This document shows, piece by piece, positions 18,135 through 27,241 of a DNA stretch of 64,000 nt. A program made the translations under genes and the position numbers. The stretch comes from Sphingomonas sp. IW22 (GTDB taxonomy: Bacteria; Pseudomonadota; Alphaproteobacteria; Sphingomonadales; Sphingomonadaceae), in assembly GCF_041321155.1 (NCBI RefSeq), contig NZ_JBGGWB010000006.1:52001-116000 (forward strand), written 5' to 3'. The notes under the pieces are model-generated. The model saw only the letters and a list, made by a program, of their open reading frames with translations, was not told where the DNA came from and did no database searches. Numbering within the stretch: the first letter of the stretch is position 1; each line of letters starts with the position of its first letter.

Positions 18135-18591
18135 ACGTGTCGAGAATCAGTACGCGCAGGACTTCACGGTTGAGATCATCGCTGGCGACCAAGGCTGGGA
18201 CCAACGTTACTGCCGAGACGGTGCCGGCGACCATCATGGCAAGCGCCCATGGCATTGCCCGGCGCCAACCGGTCTGCTTCTCCCAGAAGCGCGCCGGTGC
18301 CGGAGGCGGCGGGGTGGCACGTCTTTCTCCGCGCCGCCGGTCGGTACCGGGCGCCATGGGGATTTGCACACGGCGTCGATCATAGGCCCGCCGCCGTTCG
18401 GGATGCGACAGCGTACGATAGGCTTCGATCAGCGCAACGGTCTGCTCCTCACGTTCAGCATCGGCGCTGCCCGGCCCGACACAGTCGGGATGCCATTTGC
18501 GGATCAGCGTACGGAAGGACTGCCGGATGGCATCGGCATCGGCACCGGTCGGAACCCGCAAAAGCTCGTAATAATTGGCGGTCGTTCCCAT
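18133..18591 (-). CDS. J-domain (DnaJ-like) protein with membrane helix
   Basis: This 152-residue protein starts at the ATG at 18591 with GAGGG upstream. Residues 5-70 form a J domain with the essential HPD motif (RKWHPDCVG), which stimulates Hsp70 ATPase. A proline-rich linker (TPPPPAPARF) leads to one hydrophobic helix (about 112-135). It lacks the zinc-finger and C-terminal domains of true DnaJ, so it is a specialised J protein, probably at the membrane. It sits in the EPS/secretion region, but no partner is evident. Its end overlaps the terminator of the gene on the other strand. Confidence 0.85.
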   Translation of the reverse strand: MGTTANYYELLRVPTGADADAIRQSFRTLIRKWHPDCVGPGSADAEREEQTVALIEAYRTLSHPERRRAYDRRRVQIPMAPGTDRRRGERRATPPPPAPARFWEKQTGWRRAMPWALAMMVAGTVSAVTLVPALVASDDLNREVLRVLILDT

Positions 18592-18677
18592 GGGGCCCTC
18601 AATTGCGGTGCGCGCTCCCTCTTGCTACGGACAGCTTTGACCGCAGGTTGAAGCCCTTGCTTAGCGAGCCGTTCACC

Positions 18678-19451
18678 ATGTCTTTCGACACGACAGCCTC
18701 CAGGGATGCGGCAGCACCCGTCAGCATGATCGGCCCGGTCGCCGTGGCAGTGCTGACCAAAGCCCAGGCCTTGGACCGGGTAGAGGCGATGGCGAATGCC
18801 ACAGGCGAACGCATCGTCGCCTTCTGCAATGCGCACAGCATAAATCTTGCGCGTCGGAACCCGGCGCTACGCGCGGCCTATGATCGCGCGCTGGTGTTGA
18901 ACGACGGCGTCGGTCTCGACATCGCCCGTCGCATGCTGGAGGGGGCGGCGTTCCCGGCGAATTTGCAGGGCACCGATTTCACCACCAACCTTCTTCAACA
19001 TATCCGCGGCTCGCGGACGCTGTTCCTGCTTGGGAGTAAGCCCGGCGTGGCCCAGGCGGCGGGCGATGCGCTAACCCGGATCGCGCCCCAACACCGCGTC
19101 GTGGGTGTGCGCGACGGCTATTTCCCCGCGAGCGAGGATGAGGCGGTGGCACAGGAAATCGCCCGACTCCGCCCCGATATCGTGCTGATCGGCATGGGCC
19201 AGCCCCGGCAGGAAATTTGGGCCGCACGCCATGCCGCACAGACCGGCGCCTTGGTCCTGTGCATCGGCGCCTATCTTGATTTTGTCGCCGGCGCCTTTCC
19301 CCGCGCACCGAAAATCATGCGGACCATGCGTGCCGAATGGCTTTTTCGATTGATGCTGGAACCAAAACGGCTGTTCGCCCGTTACGTCATCGGAAATCCG
19401 CAATTCCTGCTTGGCATCGCTAATGACCGTCGCCGTATCAAATCACGGTGA
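18678..19451 (+). CDS. gumM: WecG/TagA/CpsF-type (GT26) glycosyltransferase, GumM-like
   Basis: This protein has 257 residues from the ATG at 18678 (MSFDTTAS); the longer upstream frame is antisense to the DnaJ-like gene. It has the GT26 pattern: AFCNAHSINLARRNPALR, LNDGVGLDIARRM with the conserved Asp, LFLLGSKPGVAQAAG, and LIGMGQPRQEIWA. GumM of xanthan synthesis belongs here and adds the second glucose, forming cellobiose on the lipid carrier. GumH- and GumK-like genes elsewhere in the window support this role over teichoic-acid or enterobacterial-antigen roles. No priming GumD homologue is visible. It has no signal peptide and acts at the cytoplasmic face of the membrane. Confidence 0.85.
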   Translation: MSFDTTASRDAAAPVSMIGPVAVAVLTKAQALDRVEAMANATGERIVAFCNAHSINLARRNPALRAAYDRALVLNDGVGLDIARRMLEGAAFPANLQGTDFTTNLLQHIRGSRTLFLLGSKPGVAQAAGDALTRIAPQHRVVGVRDGYFPASEDEAVAQEIARLRPDIVLIGMGQPRQEIWAARHAAQTGALVLCIGAYLDFVAGAFPRAPKIMRTMRAEWLFRLMLEPKRLFARYVIGNPQFLLGIANDRRRIKSR

Positions 19452-19547
19452 AGCGTCCATTAAGCAGCCGCCTTAATCCAACCGTTGATATCCTGCCCCT
19501 AAAAATTCCCTGATCATCGCATCTCGCGGGTTAGGGGTAAGAAAGAA

Positions 19548-22313
19548 ATGCTGGGTATCAATTTGTCCGGTGCCGAATTCGGTAAGGGCGATAAATATGG
19601 TTACGACTATATTTATCCCTCGGCAAAAGATCTCAATTTCTATGCTGAAAAGGGACTGACGCTTGTCCGGCTTCCGGTTCGCTGGGAACGTCTGCAACCG
19701 GAACTTGGTGGTGAACTCAACGCGGCAGAACTTGGCCGGCTCCAGACCTTTCTGGCGAATGCCGACAAGGCCGGCGTCAAGGTAATCGTCGATATCCATA
19801 ATTTTGGTCGATATGAAGACAAGGCTATCGGATCAGCCGATGTGCCGGTCGCGACCTTTGCCGATTTTTGGTCCAAACTTGTGACCGAAATCGGCGATGC
19901 GCCGGCGGTCTATGGCTATGACCTGATGAACGAGCCGCATGGCATGCCCAGCAAGATGGCCTGGCCGGAAGCGGCACAGGCCGCGACTGACGCCATTCGT
20001 GCGCTGGGCGACACCCATGCCATTTTCGTCGAAGGCGAATATTGGGCCAGCGCATCGACGTGGGCCGACAAGAACCCGTTTCTGGATGTTCAGGACCCGC
20101 TGAACAACATCGTCTATGAAGCGCATGTCTATTTCGACAAGGATGGGTCGGGCACCTACAAGGGCAGCTATGATCAGGAAGGAGCGACCGCCGATATCGG
20201 CGAACGGCGGATCCAGAGCTTCGTAGGCTGGCTGGAAGAAAAGGGCGCCAAGGGGTTTATTGGCGAGTTCGGTGTACCATCGGACGATCCGCGCTGGCAG
20301 GTGGTGCTCGACAACTTCCTCGAAACGCTGAACGAATATGGCCTGTCGGGCACCTATTGGGGGGCCGGGTCATGGTTCGACGGCTATCGCCCTGGTCTGC
20401 TCGACAAGAAGGGCAATCCCACCGCTGCGCTCGGCACGCTGCTTGAGAATGTCGCCGACGGTGCCGATATCGGTGTCGGATCGGAAGATCGGACGACCAG
20501 CGCGGCCCCGGGCGGCACGCTTATCGTTGCGGAACCGACATCGCCGGCGGAAGAGCCGACCCGCCATGTCGGCACGTTGGGCCATGACAAGGTCGACTTT
20601 TCCGGCGCTACGGATGGCATCACTGCGACGCTGGACGGCATTCAATTCATCTCGATCGAGGAATTGATAGGCGGCAGCGGTAATGATGTCCTGACCGGCA
20701 ACGCCGCGGCCAACCGCCTTCAGGGCAATGCCGGGAACGACCGACTGGATGGCAGTGCGGGCGCCGACATTCTGGCCGGCGGCATGGGCGACGACGTCTA
20801 TTTCGTCGATAATACCGGCGATCAGGTAACTGAATATGTCGGCGAAGGCCGCGACCATGTGTTCGCCAGCGTCGACTGGACGCTGGGCAGTTCGCTAGAC
20901 GCGCTGACACTGACCGGGAAGGCGATTTCCGGGACCGGCAATTCGCTGGATAATATGCTGACCGGCAATGCCCGCGGCAATGTCCTAATGGGCCTTGGCG
21001 GTGACGACACGATCGACGGGGGGGCAGGCGCCGACAGGATGATCGGCGGCACCGGCGATGACACTTATCATGTCGATAATGACAACGACGTCGTCACCGA
21101 ACAGCCGCGTGAAGGCACCGATCGCGTGGTGGCAACGATCGACTGGACGCTGGGCGCCAATATCGAAAAGCTGACGATGGCTGGATCTGCCCGGCTGACG
21201 GGCCGGGGCAATTCGCTCGACAACCATATCAGCGCGCACGATGCCGGCGCCACGCTGTACGGCGACAAGGGCGAGGATAGGCTGACCGGCGCCAAGGGCG
21301 ACGACGTGCTGGTCGGTGGCGCGGGTCGCGACTGGATGACCGGCGGGGCGGGCGAGGACCGGTTCACGCTGCTCACGCGAGATGACTCAAAGGTTTCGGC
21401 CATGGACCGAATCCTAGATTTTACACGTGGCGAGGATGTGATCGACCTTTCGGCGATCGACGCCAATATCAAGGCGAGCGGCAATCAGGCCTTCACCTTC
21501 ATCGGTTCGGACGCTTTTACCAAACGCGCGGGGCAGTTGCGCTATGACACGCGTGACGACCACACTGTAGTCCAAGCCGACGTTAACGGCGACGGCAAGG
21601 TCGATATCGGCATTCGGCTTGAAAATTTCGTCGAACGGATGGGTACTGGCGACTTCGCCTTGTCCAGCGGCGGGAGTAGCACTGGCGGCATTATTGACGA
21701 TACCAGCGGTAGCAACAGCAGCCGCAACGAAAATATTGCCAACCTTGCCGCCAATGCGATGATCATCACCGCCGCTGCGCTGCGCGATGGCAACGGCGAT
21801 GGCATCATCGGCTTTGGAAAGGACGGAACGCTCAACACCGCGTCCGGCGATATCGCGATGCCCGGCGTCAGTGCGGTGCGCTTTCTGGGGGAAGCAGGCG
21901 AGGGCCAGTTCGTCTATGCCGACGCCGATATCCGACCCGATGGCGCGCAGGAAGGCCGCGTCTCGTCCAGCGACATTCTGTCTGGTGATGCCGGAGACAA
22001 GGTGGCCGACACCTTTTTCTTCGACACCGCGCTCGACATGGCGTTGGGCGCAGACAGGATCGTCAACTTCGGTGCCAAGGACATTGTAATCACTTCTAAG
22101 GCGATTGCCGATGGCAATGGCGACGGTATCATCGGTTTCGGTTCGGACAAAATCCTTGACCTGATGAACACGGGAAGCACGCTGTCTATCGCTGATGTGG
22201 CGAACAAGGCTGTGTCGACGATCGAGTATGACGGGTCGATCGAGCGTGACGGCGTGACCTATTATGTCTACAGTCTGATGGGATCCTCGGCCGGGCTGGA
22301 AACGTTGGCCTGA
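19548..22313 (+). CDS. Secreted GH5 cellulase-type glycosidase with RTX repeats and the shared module
   Basis: This 921-residue protein begins directly with the catalytic domain (MLGINLSGAEFG), without a signal peptide. Residues 1-300 form a GH5 (alpha/beta)8 fold: the acid/base Glu129 lies in LMNEP and the nucleophile Glu240 in FIGEFG. Residues about 345-690 hold hemolysin-type calcium repeats (GGSGNDVLTG, LQGNAGNDRLDG and others). The shared module is at about 735-921, with DGNGDGIIGFG in both units and GVTYYVYSLMGS. Non-Sec export with RTX repeats indicates T1SS. GH5 enzymes cut beta-1,4-glucans, and xanthan-like backbones are of that type, so the gum itself is a plausible substrate; plant cellulose is an alternative. 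Confidence 0.9.
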   Translation: MLGINLSGAEFGKGDKYGYDYIYPSAKDLNFYAEKGLTLVRLPVRWERLQPELGGELNAAELGRLQTFLANADKAGVKVIVDIHNFGRYEDKAIGSADVPVATFADFWSKLVTEIGDAPAVYGYDLMNEPHGMPSKMAWPEAAQAATDAIRALGDTHAIFVEGEYWASASTWADKNPFLDVQDPLNNIVYEAHVYFDKDGSGTYKGSYDQEGATADIGERRIQSFVGWLEEKGAKGFIGEFGVPSDDPRWQVVLDNFLETLNEYGLSGTYWGAGSWFDGYRPGLLDKKGNPTAALGTLLENVADGADIGVGSEDRTTSAAPGGTLIVAEPTSPAEEPTRHVGTLGHDKVDFSGATDGITATLDGIQFISIEELIGGSGNDVLTGNAAANRLQGNAGNDRLDGSAGADILAGGMGDDVYFVDNTGDQVTEYVGEGRDHVFASVDWTLGSSLDALTLTGKAISGTGNSLDNMLTGNARGNVLMGLGGDDTIDGGAGADRMIGGTGDDTYHVDNDNDVVTEQPREGTDRVVATIDWTLGANIEKLTMAGSARLTGRGNSLDNHISAHDAGATLYGDKGEDRLTGAKGDDVLVGGAGRDWMTGGAGEDRFTLLTRDDSKVSAMDRILDFTRGEDVIDLSAIDANIKASGNQAFTFIGSDAFTKRAGQLRYDTRDDHTVVQADVNGDGKVDIGIRLENFVERMGTGDFALSSGGSSTGGIIDDTSGSNSSRNENIANLAANAMIITAAALRDGNGDGIIGFGKDGTLNTASGDIAMPGVSAVRFLGEAGEGQFVYADADIRPDGAQEGRVSSSDILSGDAGDKVADTFFFDTALDMALGADRIVNFGAKDIVITSKAIADGNGDGIIGFGSDKILDLMNTGSTLSIADVANKAVSTIEYDGSIERDGVTYYVYSLMGSSAGLETLA

Positions 22314-22696
22314 TTCCTATCCTTGGCCGGGGGGTGACGACCGATCAGTCGTCGCCCTTGTCCTTTGCAAACCGGTCACGAAGCGCCTTACCAAGGCAAG
22401 TGCGCTGCATGTAACGTTGATCCGACCCGCAGTCCGTTCCCCAAGGAGAGCTGCCCCAGCCTGGCACTCTCCTTTTTGCATCGGCCACCCATCGGACCTG
22501 CCGTCCGCCAGAGGTTTTGCCGCGCCGCATCATAAATGCGAAAAGCCTGCCCTTTCCCCCACGGTATTGCATTGTCCAGCGAAACAGGAGAAATAGTTAA
22601 CGCGGCATTGATGAGTCCGTCACTGTCGCGTTTTACTGTCATTTCCAGTTGCGTTTCTGCGTTGAGCGTTACCCTCATCGAGAATGGAGGACGGCC
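22314..22696. other. Intergenic stretch with a weak hairpin
   Basis: A hairpin (GGGTGACGAC/GTCGTCGCCC, about 22333-22355) follows the GH5 stop by some 20 bases and may end transcription, though only a short T-poor tail follows. The remaining 330 bases hold no frame I can support; a 75-residue minus-strand frame lacks a ribosome site and family features. GGAGG lies just before the next gene. Confidence 0.4.
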
Positions 22697-24637
22697 ATGT
22701 CTTTGAACGCGAACTATACTTTTGTAGGCAACGGGAACTGGTCTGTTGACGGCGTCGGGGGGCAGGCATCGGGCGGCGGCATCGTATCGGCGGTCGTGCC
22801 CGAAGGATCCCGGGTCGAGGCAGCCTTTCTTTATGGTTCAACCTATATTTCTGGCACCGTGAATTCCGCGACGCTTTCGCTGGGCGACGACATGCTGGCC
22901 ATCAGCGACTTTGATGCCCTTGGCGTCAGCGGCCCGGCCAGCCTGCAGGGCTATCGTGCCGACATCACCACGTTTATCCGCGAGGCGGTGGGCGATGGCG
23001 ACGATGGTATCTTTGACTTCAATCTGGGCGGTATCAACGGCCTTAACGTCGATGGCTTTGCGCTTGTCATTGTCTATTCGAACCCCGACGAAAGCTTGCG
23101 GACGATCGCGCTGCTCGATGGGTTCAGCAATCCAGACGGCGACGAATTCGCGCTCGGCTTCGACGAACCCGTTGATACCGATCAGGATGGGTTTGAAGCG
23201 CTGCTGTCGCTCGGCATCGGGTTCGGGTTCCAGGGGAGCGAACAATATTCGCGGGTTACGGTCGACGGCCGCCCGCTGACGACATCTGCTGGCGGATCGG
23301 ATGATGGTCAGGCGGCCAATGGTGGATTGCTCACGATCGGCGGTATCGGCGACGATCCCGCCAATCCCGATCCCGGCGCGCTGCCCGGCGGGGATCCGCG
23401 AACCGATGACGAACTGTATGATCTGGCGCAGGGCAATTCGGTCAATGCCGCCCCCTTCCTTGCCGATGGCGCGGAAAGCATCTCGGTCACGACCCTGAAC
23501 CCGTCGGACGACGACAATATCTTCTTTGCCGGGTTCAACATCACCGCGGTCGTTGCGGTCGACACCGATGAAAACGATGCCCCCGTCGCGGCATCGGACA
23601 TGGTCACCGTGCTTGAAAACGGGATGGTGATGATCGTGCCGCTCGCCAATGATTTCGACCCCGACGACGGCGACAGCTTCGCGCTCAGCAGTTTCGACGC
23701 AAGCGGCTTGGTCGGGAACCTGACCGACAATGGCGACGGCACCTTCACCTATGACCCCAGTGGCGCCTTTGATGCACTGAACGCGGGCGAGAGCGCAACC
23801 ACCAGCTTCAGCTACACGATCACCGACGGCGAATTGTCGAGCAGCGCGACCGTGACCATCACCGTCAACGGCGTTGGCGGCGACACGCCCCCGCCCGGCA
23901 CTTGTCCGACGATCGACCGCCCGGGCACCGTCGACGGGTCGGCCGCGGCCGATCAGATGCTGACCGGTGCCGACTATCACAACAGCTTCTTTTTCGGCGA
24001 CGATGACAGCGGCGACGACAGCATCACCAATTTCGCTGCCGACGACATCATCGTCACCGACGTCGCGCTGCGGGATGGGAACGGTGATGGCATCATCGGC
24101 TTCGGCGGAAACGGGATCCTCAACACCGCATCGGGCAGCGTTGCGATCACCGGTGTCAGCGCGTTGCGCTTTCTGGGCGAAGCGTGCGAAGGCAGTTTCG
24201 TCTATGCCGATGCCGCGGTTCGCCCCGATGGCGCGCAGGAAGGCAATATCCTGTCCAACGATGTCCTGTCGGGCGACGCCGCCGATGCGATGGCCGACAT
24301 CTTCCTCTTCGACACCGCGCTCGACCTGTCTCTGGGCGACGATACGATCGCCAATTTCGGCGCGAACGATATTCTGGTCACCACCACAAAGGTCTTTGAC
24401 CGCAACAATGACGGGACGATCGGCTTCGGCTCGGACGGGATCCTTGACCTGCCAGGCGGGGTCGGCGGCCCCGGCGATCCAGGATCACCGGGTGAGGGGG
24501 GTATGGTGACGATCACCAACATGATGGGCGGAGCCGTCTTGGCGCTCGAATATGACGGATCGGTCGAACGCGATGGCGTGACCTATTATGTCTACAGCCT
24601 GTCGGGATCCCCGGCCGGACTGGATACGCTGGACTGA
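22697..24637 (+). CDS. Large secreted protein: unknown beta domain, cadherin-like domain and shared module
   Basis: This protein has 646 residues from the ATG at 22697 (MSLNANYTFVGNG), preceded by GGAGG. Residues 1-300 form a beta-rich domain (VPEGSRVEAAFLYGSTYISG, LNVDGFALVIVYSNPDES) that recalls bacterial DUF3344-type adhesive domains; this is a weak guess. A cadherin/Ig-like domain (about 300-395: NDAPVAASDMVTVLENG) precedes the shared module (about 405-646). That carries LRDGNGDGIIGFGGNG, then FDRNNDGTIGFGSDG, and GVTYYVYSLSGS. There is no signal peptide, so T1SS export is inferred. No catalytic motif is seen; it is probably a matrix or surface protein. Confidence 0.8.
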   Translation: MSLNANYTFVGNGNWSVDGVGGQASGGGIVSAVVPEGSRVEAAFLYGSTYISGTVNSATLSLGDDMLAISDFDALGVSGPASLQGYRADITTFIREAVGDGDDGIFDFNLGGINGLNVDGFALVIVYSNPDESLRTIALLDGFSNPDGDEFALGFDEPVDTDQDGFEALLSLGIGFGFQGSEQYSRVTVDGRPLTTSAGGSDDGQAANGGLLTIGGIGDDPANPDPGALPGGDPRTDDELYDLAQGNSVNAAPFLADGAESISVTTLNPSDDDNIFFAGFNITAVVAVDTDENDAPVAASDMVTVLENGMVMIVPLANDFDPDDGDSFALSSFDASGLVGNLTDNGDGTFTYDPSGAFDALNAGESATTSFSYTITDGELSSSATVTITVNGVGGDTPPPGTCPTIDRPGTVDGSAAADQMLTGADYHNSFFFGDDDSGDDSITNFAADDIIVTDVALRDGNGDGIIGFGGNGILNTASGSVAITGVSALRFLGEACEGSFVYADAAVRPDGAQEGNILSNDVLSGDAADAMADIFLFDTALDLSLGDDTIANFGANDILVTTTKVFDRNNDGTIGFGSDGILDLPGGVGGPGDPGSPGEGGMVTITNMMGGAVLALEYDGSVERDGVTYYVYSLSGSPAGLDTLD

Positions 24638-24654
24638 CCCTTCACTCACCGGCG

Positions 24655-24679
24655 AGGGGGGCGATCGGCCGCTCCCCCT
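24655..24679 (+). terminator. Hairpin after the secreted protein gene
   Basis: AGGGGG and CCCCCT pair around a smaller inner stem, 18 bases after the stop at 24637. Only CTTTG follows rather than a T-run, so this is a weak terminator candidate. Confidence 0.4.
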
Positions 24680-24796
24680 GCCTTTGCAAGCCGTTTGTTG
24701 CGCGCCTTACGACGAAAGGGGGCTGTTGTTCCCTGCCGCCAGCACCTAGACTGGCCGGACCGGGCATTCTGGGCGCCAATCGTGAACGGAAAGATC

Positions 24797-25921
24797 ATGC
24801 CGCAGCACGCATTTCGAACGCCTGCACAGGCCGCGAAGCGACGGCGGTGGTTCGTGGCAATAGCCGGCCTGATAGGCTGCGCCACGGTAGGCGTGGGAAT
24901 ACATGGCGCAACCGGCATGGATGATTCGCATCTTATTGATGATGAGATATCCGATGGCGCTCGGCCGCCGGCCCGACCGGCTTCCCCACCCCGTTTTGGC
25001 ATCAACCTTTCCGGAGCCGAAGCGCGCGGCGGCGATGCGATCCGTCCGACGCTCGCCGACCTGAAGAACGCCATCGATCGACAGGGCTTCAGGCTGATCC
25101 GTTATCCCTTCAAGCGTGATCGCATGACACGGGAGCGTATCGGCGAGCTGAAGACACTCACCGACTACGCCCGTTCAAAGGGCGTGCCGGTCATATTGGA
25201 CAATCACAGCTTCACGTGGCTGCCGGTCCACGAACAGGTTCATTGGTGGACGCAGTTCGCACGTCAGTTCCCGGACGACGGCACGATCCTGCTTGACCTG
25301 AACAACGAACCCAAGGGTGTCGACTGGACCCGCTGGGGCACAGAAGCAAAGCAGGTGATCGCCGGATTGCGGGCGAACGGCATTCGCCACCCCATCCTGC
25401 TCGAATGGCCCGGCTATTCTTCCATCACCCGGTTCGACAAGAAGGAACCCAAGGGCAAGCGATGCGAAAGCGCCGCCTGCGCGCTGGAACGGGCACCGGG
25501 TGAATTGGATCCGATCCACCGCACCTTCCTGAACGGACATCGATATTTTGATGCGGACGGTTCGGGCACAAAGGGGTCATGCCTTCGGCGCAATGGTACG
25601 CCACGGACCAGCAGCGGCTTTTCCAGCTTTGCCGCACAGTTACGCAAGCGCGGTTGGCAGGGCTATATCACCGAAAGCGCTTTCGGCAGCCATCGCGGCA
25701 TACCACAGTCTTGCGAGGCTGTTGGCCACGATGCCCTTACCGCCATCCGAAAGAATGGTGACGTTTTGAAAGGCGTCACATGGTGGGGGGCAGGACGCAT
25801 CTGGCCGGATCGCTATCCCTTCAAGATCGACTGCTCCAAGGACCAGCGCCTTTCCTGCCCCCCCTCCGATTATGTCAGGGCGTTGCGCGGATCACTTGGC
25901 GCAACTTCGACCGATTTATGA
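24797..25921 (+). CDS. GH5-like cellulase with N-terminal membrane anchor or signal
   Basis: This protein has 374 residues from the ATG at 24797, with GGAAAG upstream. Residues about 18-37 form a hydrophobic signal or anchor after RRR, unlike the leaderless GH5 at 19548. The domain opens FGINLSGAEARGGD, nearly the same as in that protein. Catalytic residues are Glu171 in LNNEPKG and Glu293 in ITESAFG. It lacks RTX repeats and the shared module, so it should act in the periplasm or at the inner membrane. This is where endoglucanases in cellulose and gum clusters trim nascent glucan chains. Its 3' end overlaps the convergent polymerase gene by 52 bases. Confidence 0.85.
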   Translation: MPQHAFRTPAQAAKRRRWFVAIAGLIGCATVGVGIHGATGMDDSHLIDDEISDGARPPARPASPPRFGINLSGAEARGGDAIRPTLADLKNAIDRQGFRLIRYPFKRDRMTRERIGELKTLTDYARSKGVPVILDNHSFTWLPVHEQVHWWTQFARQFPDDGTILLDLNNEPKGVDWTRWGTEAKQVIAGLRANGIRHPILLEWPGYSSITRFDKKEPKGKRCESAACALERAPGELDPIHRTFLNGHRYFDADGSGTKGSCLRRNGTPRTSSGFSSFAAQLRKRGWQGYITESAFGSHRGIPQSCEAVGHDALTAIRKNGDVLKGVTWWGAGRIWPDRYPFKIDCSKDQRLSCPPSDYVRALRGSLGATSTDL

Positions 25922-27201
25922 ATCAGCTGCCCCAGCGGGCGCTGCGGCGTCGCCGCTGATCGCACGCGCGACCGGACGGGCAGGGACGCCGTCTGCGCCG
26001 CCAGATTTCCGACCGTCAGCCACAACAATGCCGATGTCTTCATCGTGAAGATCGCAGTGCCGCCGATCAGCAACCACGCCCAGACATAGACATTGGCTGC
26101 CCAGCGAATGCGCTTCTGCGTGTCCGTCTGCATCGCCGGCATGATATTCATATATGCCCAGAACAGCATCAGGCCAAAGATCGTCGACGATGCGATGATG
26201 AACACATAGCCGCTGTCATATGCGCGCCGCGCGGCGCTGAGCGACCCCAGCAACAGGGTGCTAGCATCCATTTCCTTCAGGTCCACCACCGTAATCGCCA
26301 GACGCCCCAGCAGGTCGTCGGAACGCGAACCATCGGGTCGGAATAATCCCACCAGGATGAACGCCCCGGCTAATACCGCCGGGCCGACTAGCCAGGTCGC
26401 ACGCGCCGGCAGGCGATGAAAAATGAAATATCCGGTTATAAAGATGAATACGAGCGCGGAAGAAGCTCGCGTATTGTTAGTAACAAGGATGCCCAAGATA
26501 AGAATAACCGATATAACTTTCTGGGCTACACTTATTCGGCTCCAGTTACCCATAATGTAAATCGTCAAGACGGCTGAAAACCCTGCCAGAGAAACCTGCT
26601 CCAGAAAAATGGAAGACGTTCTTGGCCCGTCGTAAATACCGTAAGTGAAACGCTCGCTATAACCCAAAGCCCCGGCAAAAAGGCCAGTATCATTATATTC
26701 GAATGCTTCCCCCCCTCTGGTCGCGAGAAAATATTGTTCCGGCTGAAATATTAAAACATATCCCTGTAAATAGCATATTTCAAGCAATAGGAACAATGCA
26801 ACAGCAATAGTTGCGACGAATACGCCTCGGTGGAATTCCCTTTCTCCTGAACTGAAACCCAGCGCGGTGAATGAAACGATGATAAGGATGTTGCGGGTCA
26901 CATCAGGAAAAACCTGCTCGTTGATCAGCGATATGAACAGCGAGATCATGACGAACGGCAAGATGAACAAATACGACATGACGACATATTTTCGAATGCC
27001 GTTCCGGACGCTCCACACCATTGCCACGCCAATAATCAGAATTTCGCAAGCAATTGCCATGGGCGTGCTGACTCTGAACGCAAAGGCGTTAATGAAGGCC
27101 AGAACAGCGTTATAGCCGATCGCCGCCAGCAAAAGCAGCGGGGTTACAAGCTGCCGGCAATCCCATTTCACCGCTTCATCTGCAGGCCGTTCATTCGTCA
27201 C
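25870..27201 (-). CDS. Wzy/GumE-like polysaccharide polymerase
   Basis: This 443-residue protein has about ten to twelve membrane helices and a long periplasmic loop (about 165-200, TRGGEAFEYNDTGLFAGALG). The GTG at 27201 has an AAGGGG site. It shows the O-antigen-polymerase-like layout, with an arginine-containing segment NTRASSALVFIF after the loop, and the length of xanthan polymerase GumE. It would join lipid-linked repeat units at the periplasmic face. It is the last gene of a leftward run with two acyltransferases, 40 bases after the nearer one. Wzy proteins are very divergent, so the call rests on topology and context. The stop lies inside the end of the convergent GH5 gene. Confidence 0.7.
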   Translation of the reverse strand: MTNERPADEAVKWDCRQLVTPLLLLAAIGYNAVLAFINAFAFRVSTPMAIACEILIIGVAMVWSVRNGIRKYVVMSYLFILPFVMISLFISLINEQVFPDVTRNILIIVSFTALGFSSGEREFHRGVFVATIAVALFLLLEICYLQGYVLIFQPEQYFLATRGGEAFEYNDTGLFAGALGYSERFTYGIYDGPRTSSIFLEQVSLAGFSAVLTIYIMGNWSRISVAQKVISVILILGILVTNNTRASSALVFIFITGYFIFHRLPARATWLVGPAVLAGAFILVGLFRPDGSRSDDLLGRLAITVVDLKEMDASTLLLGSLSAARRAYDSGYVFIIASSTIFGLMLFWAYMNIMPAMQTDTQKRIRWAANVYVWAWLLIGGTAIFTMKTSALLWLTVGNLAAQTASLPVRSRVRSAATPQRPLGQLIHKSVEVAPSDPRNALT

Positions 27202-27241
27202 TTTGGAAGCCCCTTGCCAGTCCGACCGCTACATTCCACCA

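Noticed and set aside
20660..21360. Short-period repeats considered as a CRISPR array
   Set aside because: The repeats are in coding frame and translate to GGxGxD calcium nonapeptides; no constant DNA repeat with unique spacers exists.
22345..22572. 75-residue minus-strand frame after the GH5 gene
   Set aside because: Basic C-terminus looked gene-like, but there is no ribosome site or family match, and it includes the GH5 terminator hairpin.
24646..25074. 142-residue minus-strand frame
   Set aside because: Antisense to the start of the anchored GH5 gene, with Ala/Arg/Pro-rich shadow composition.
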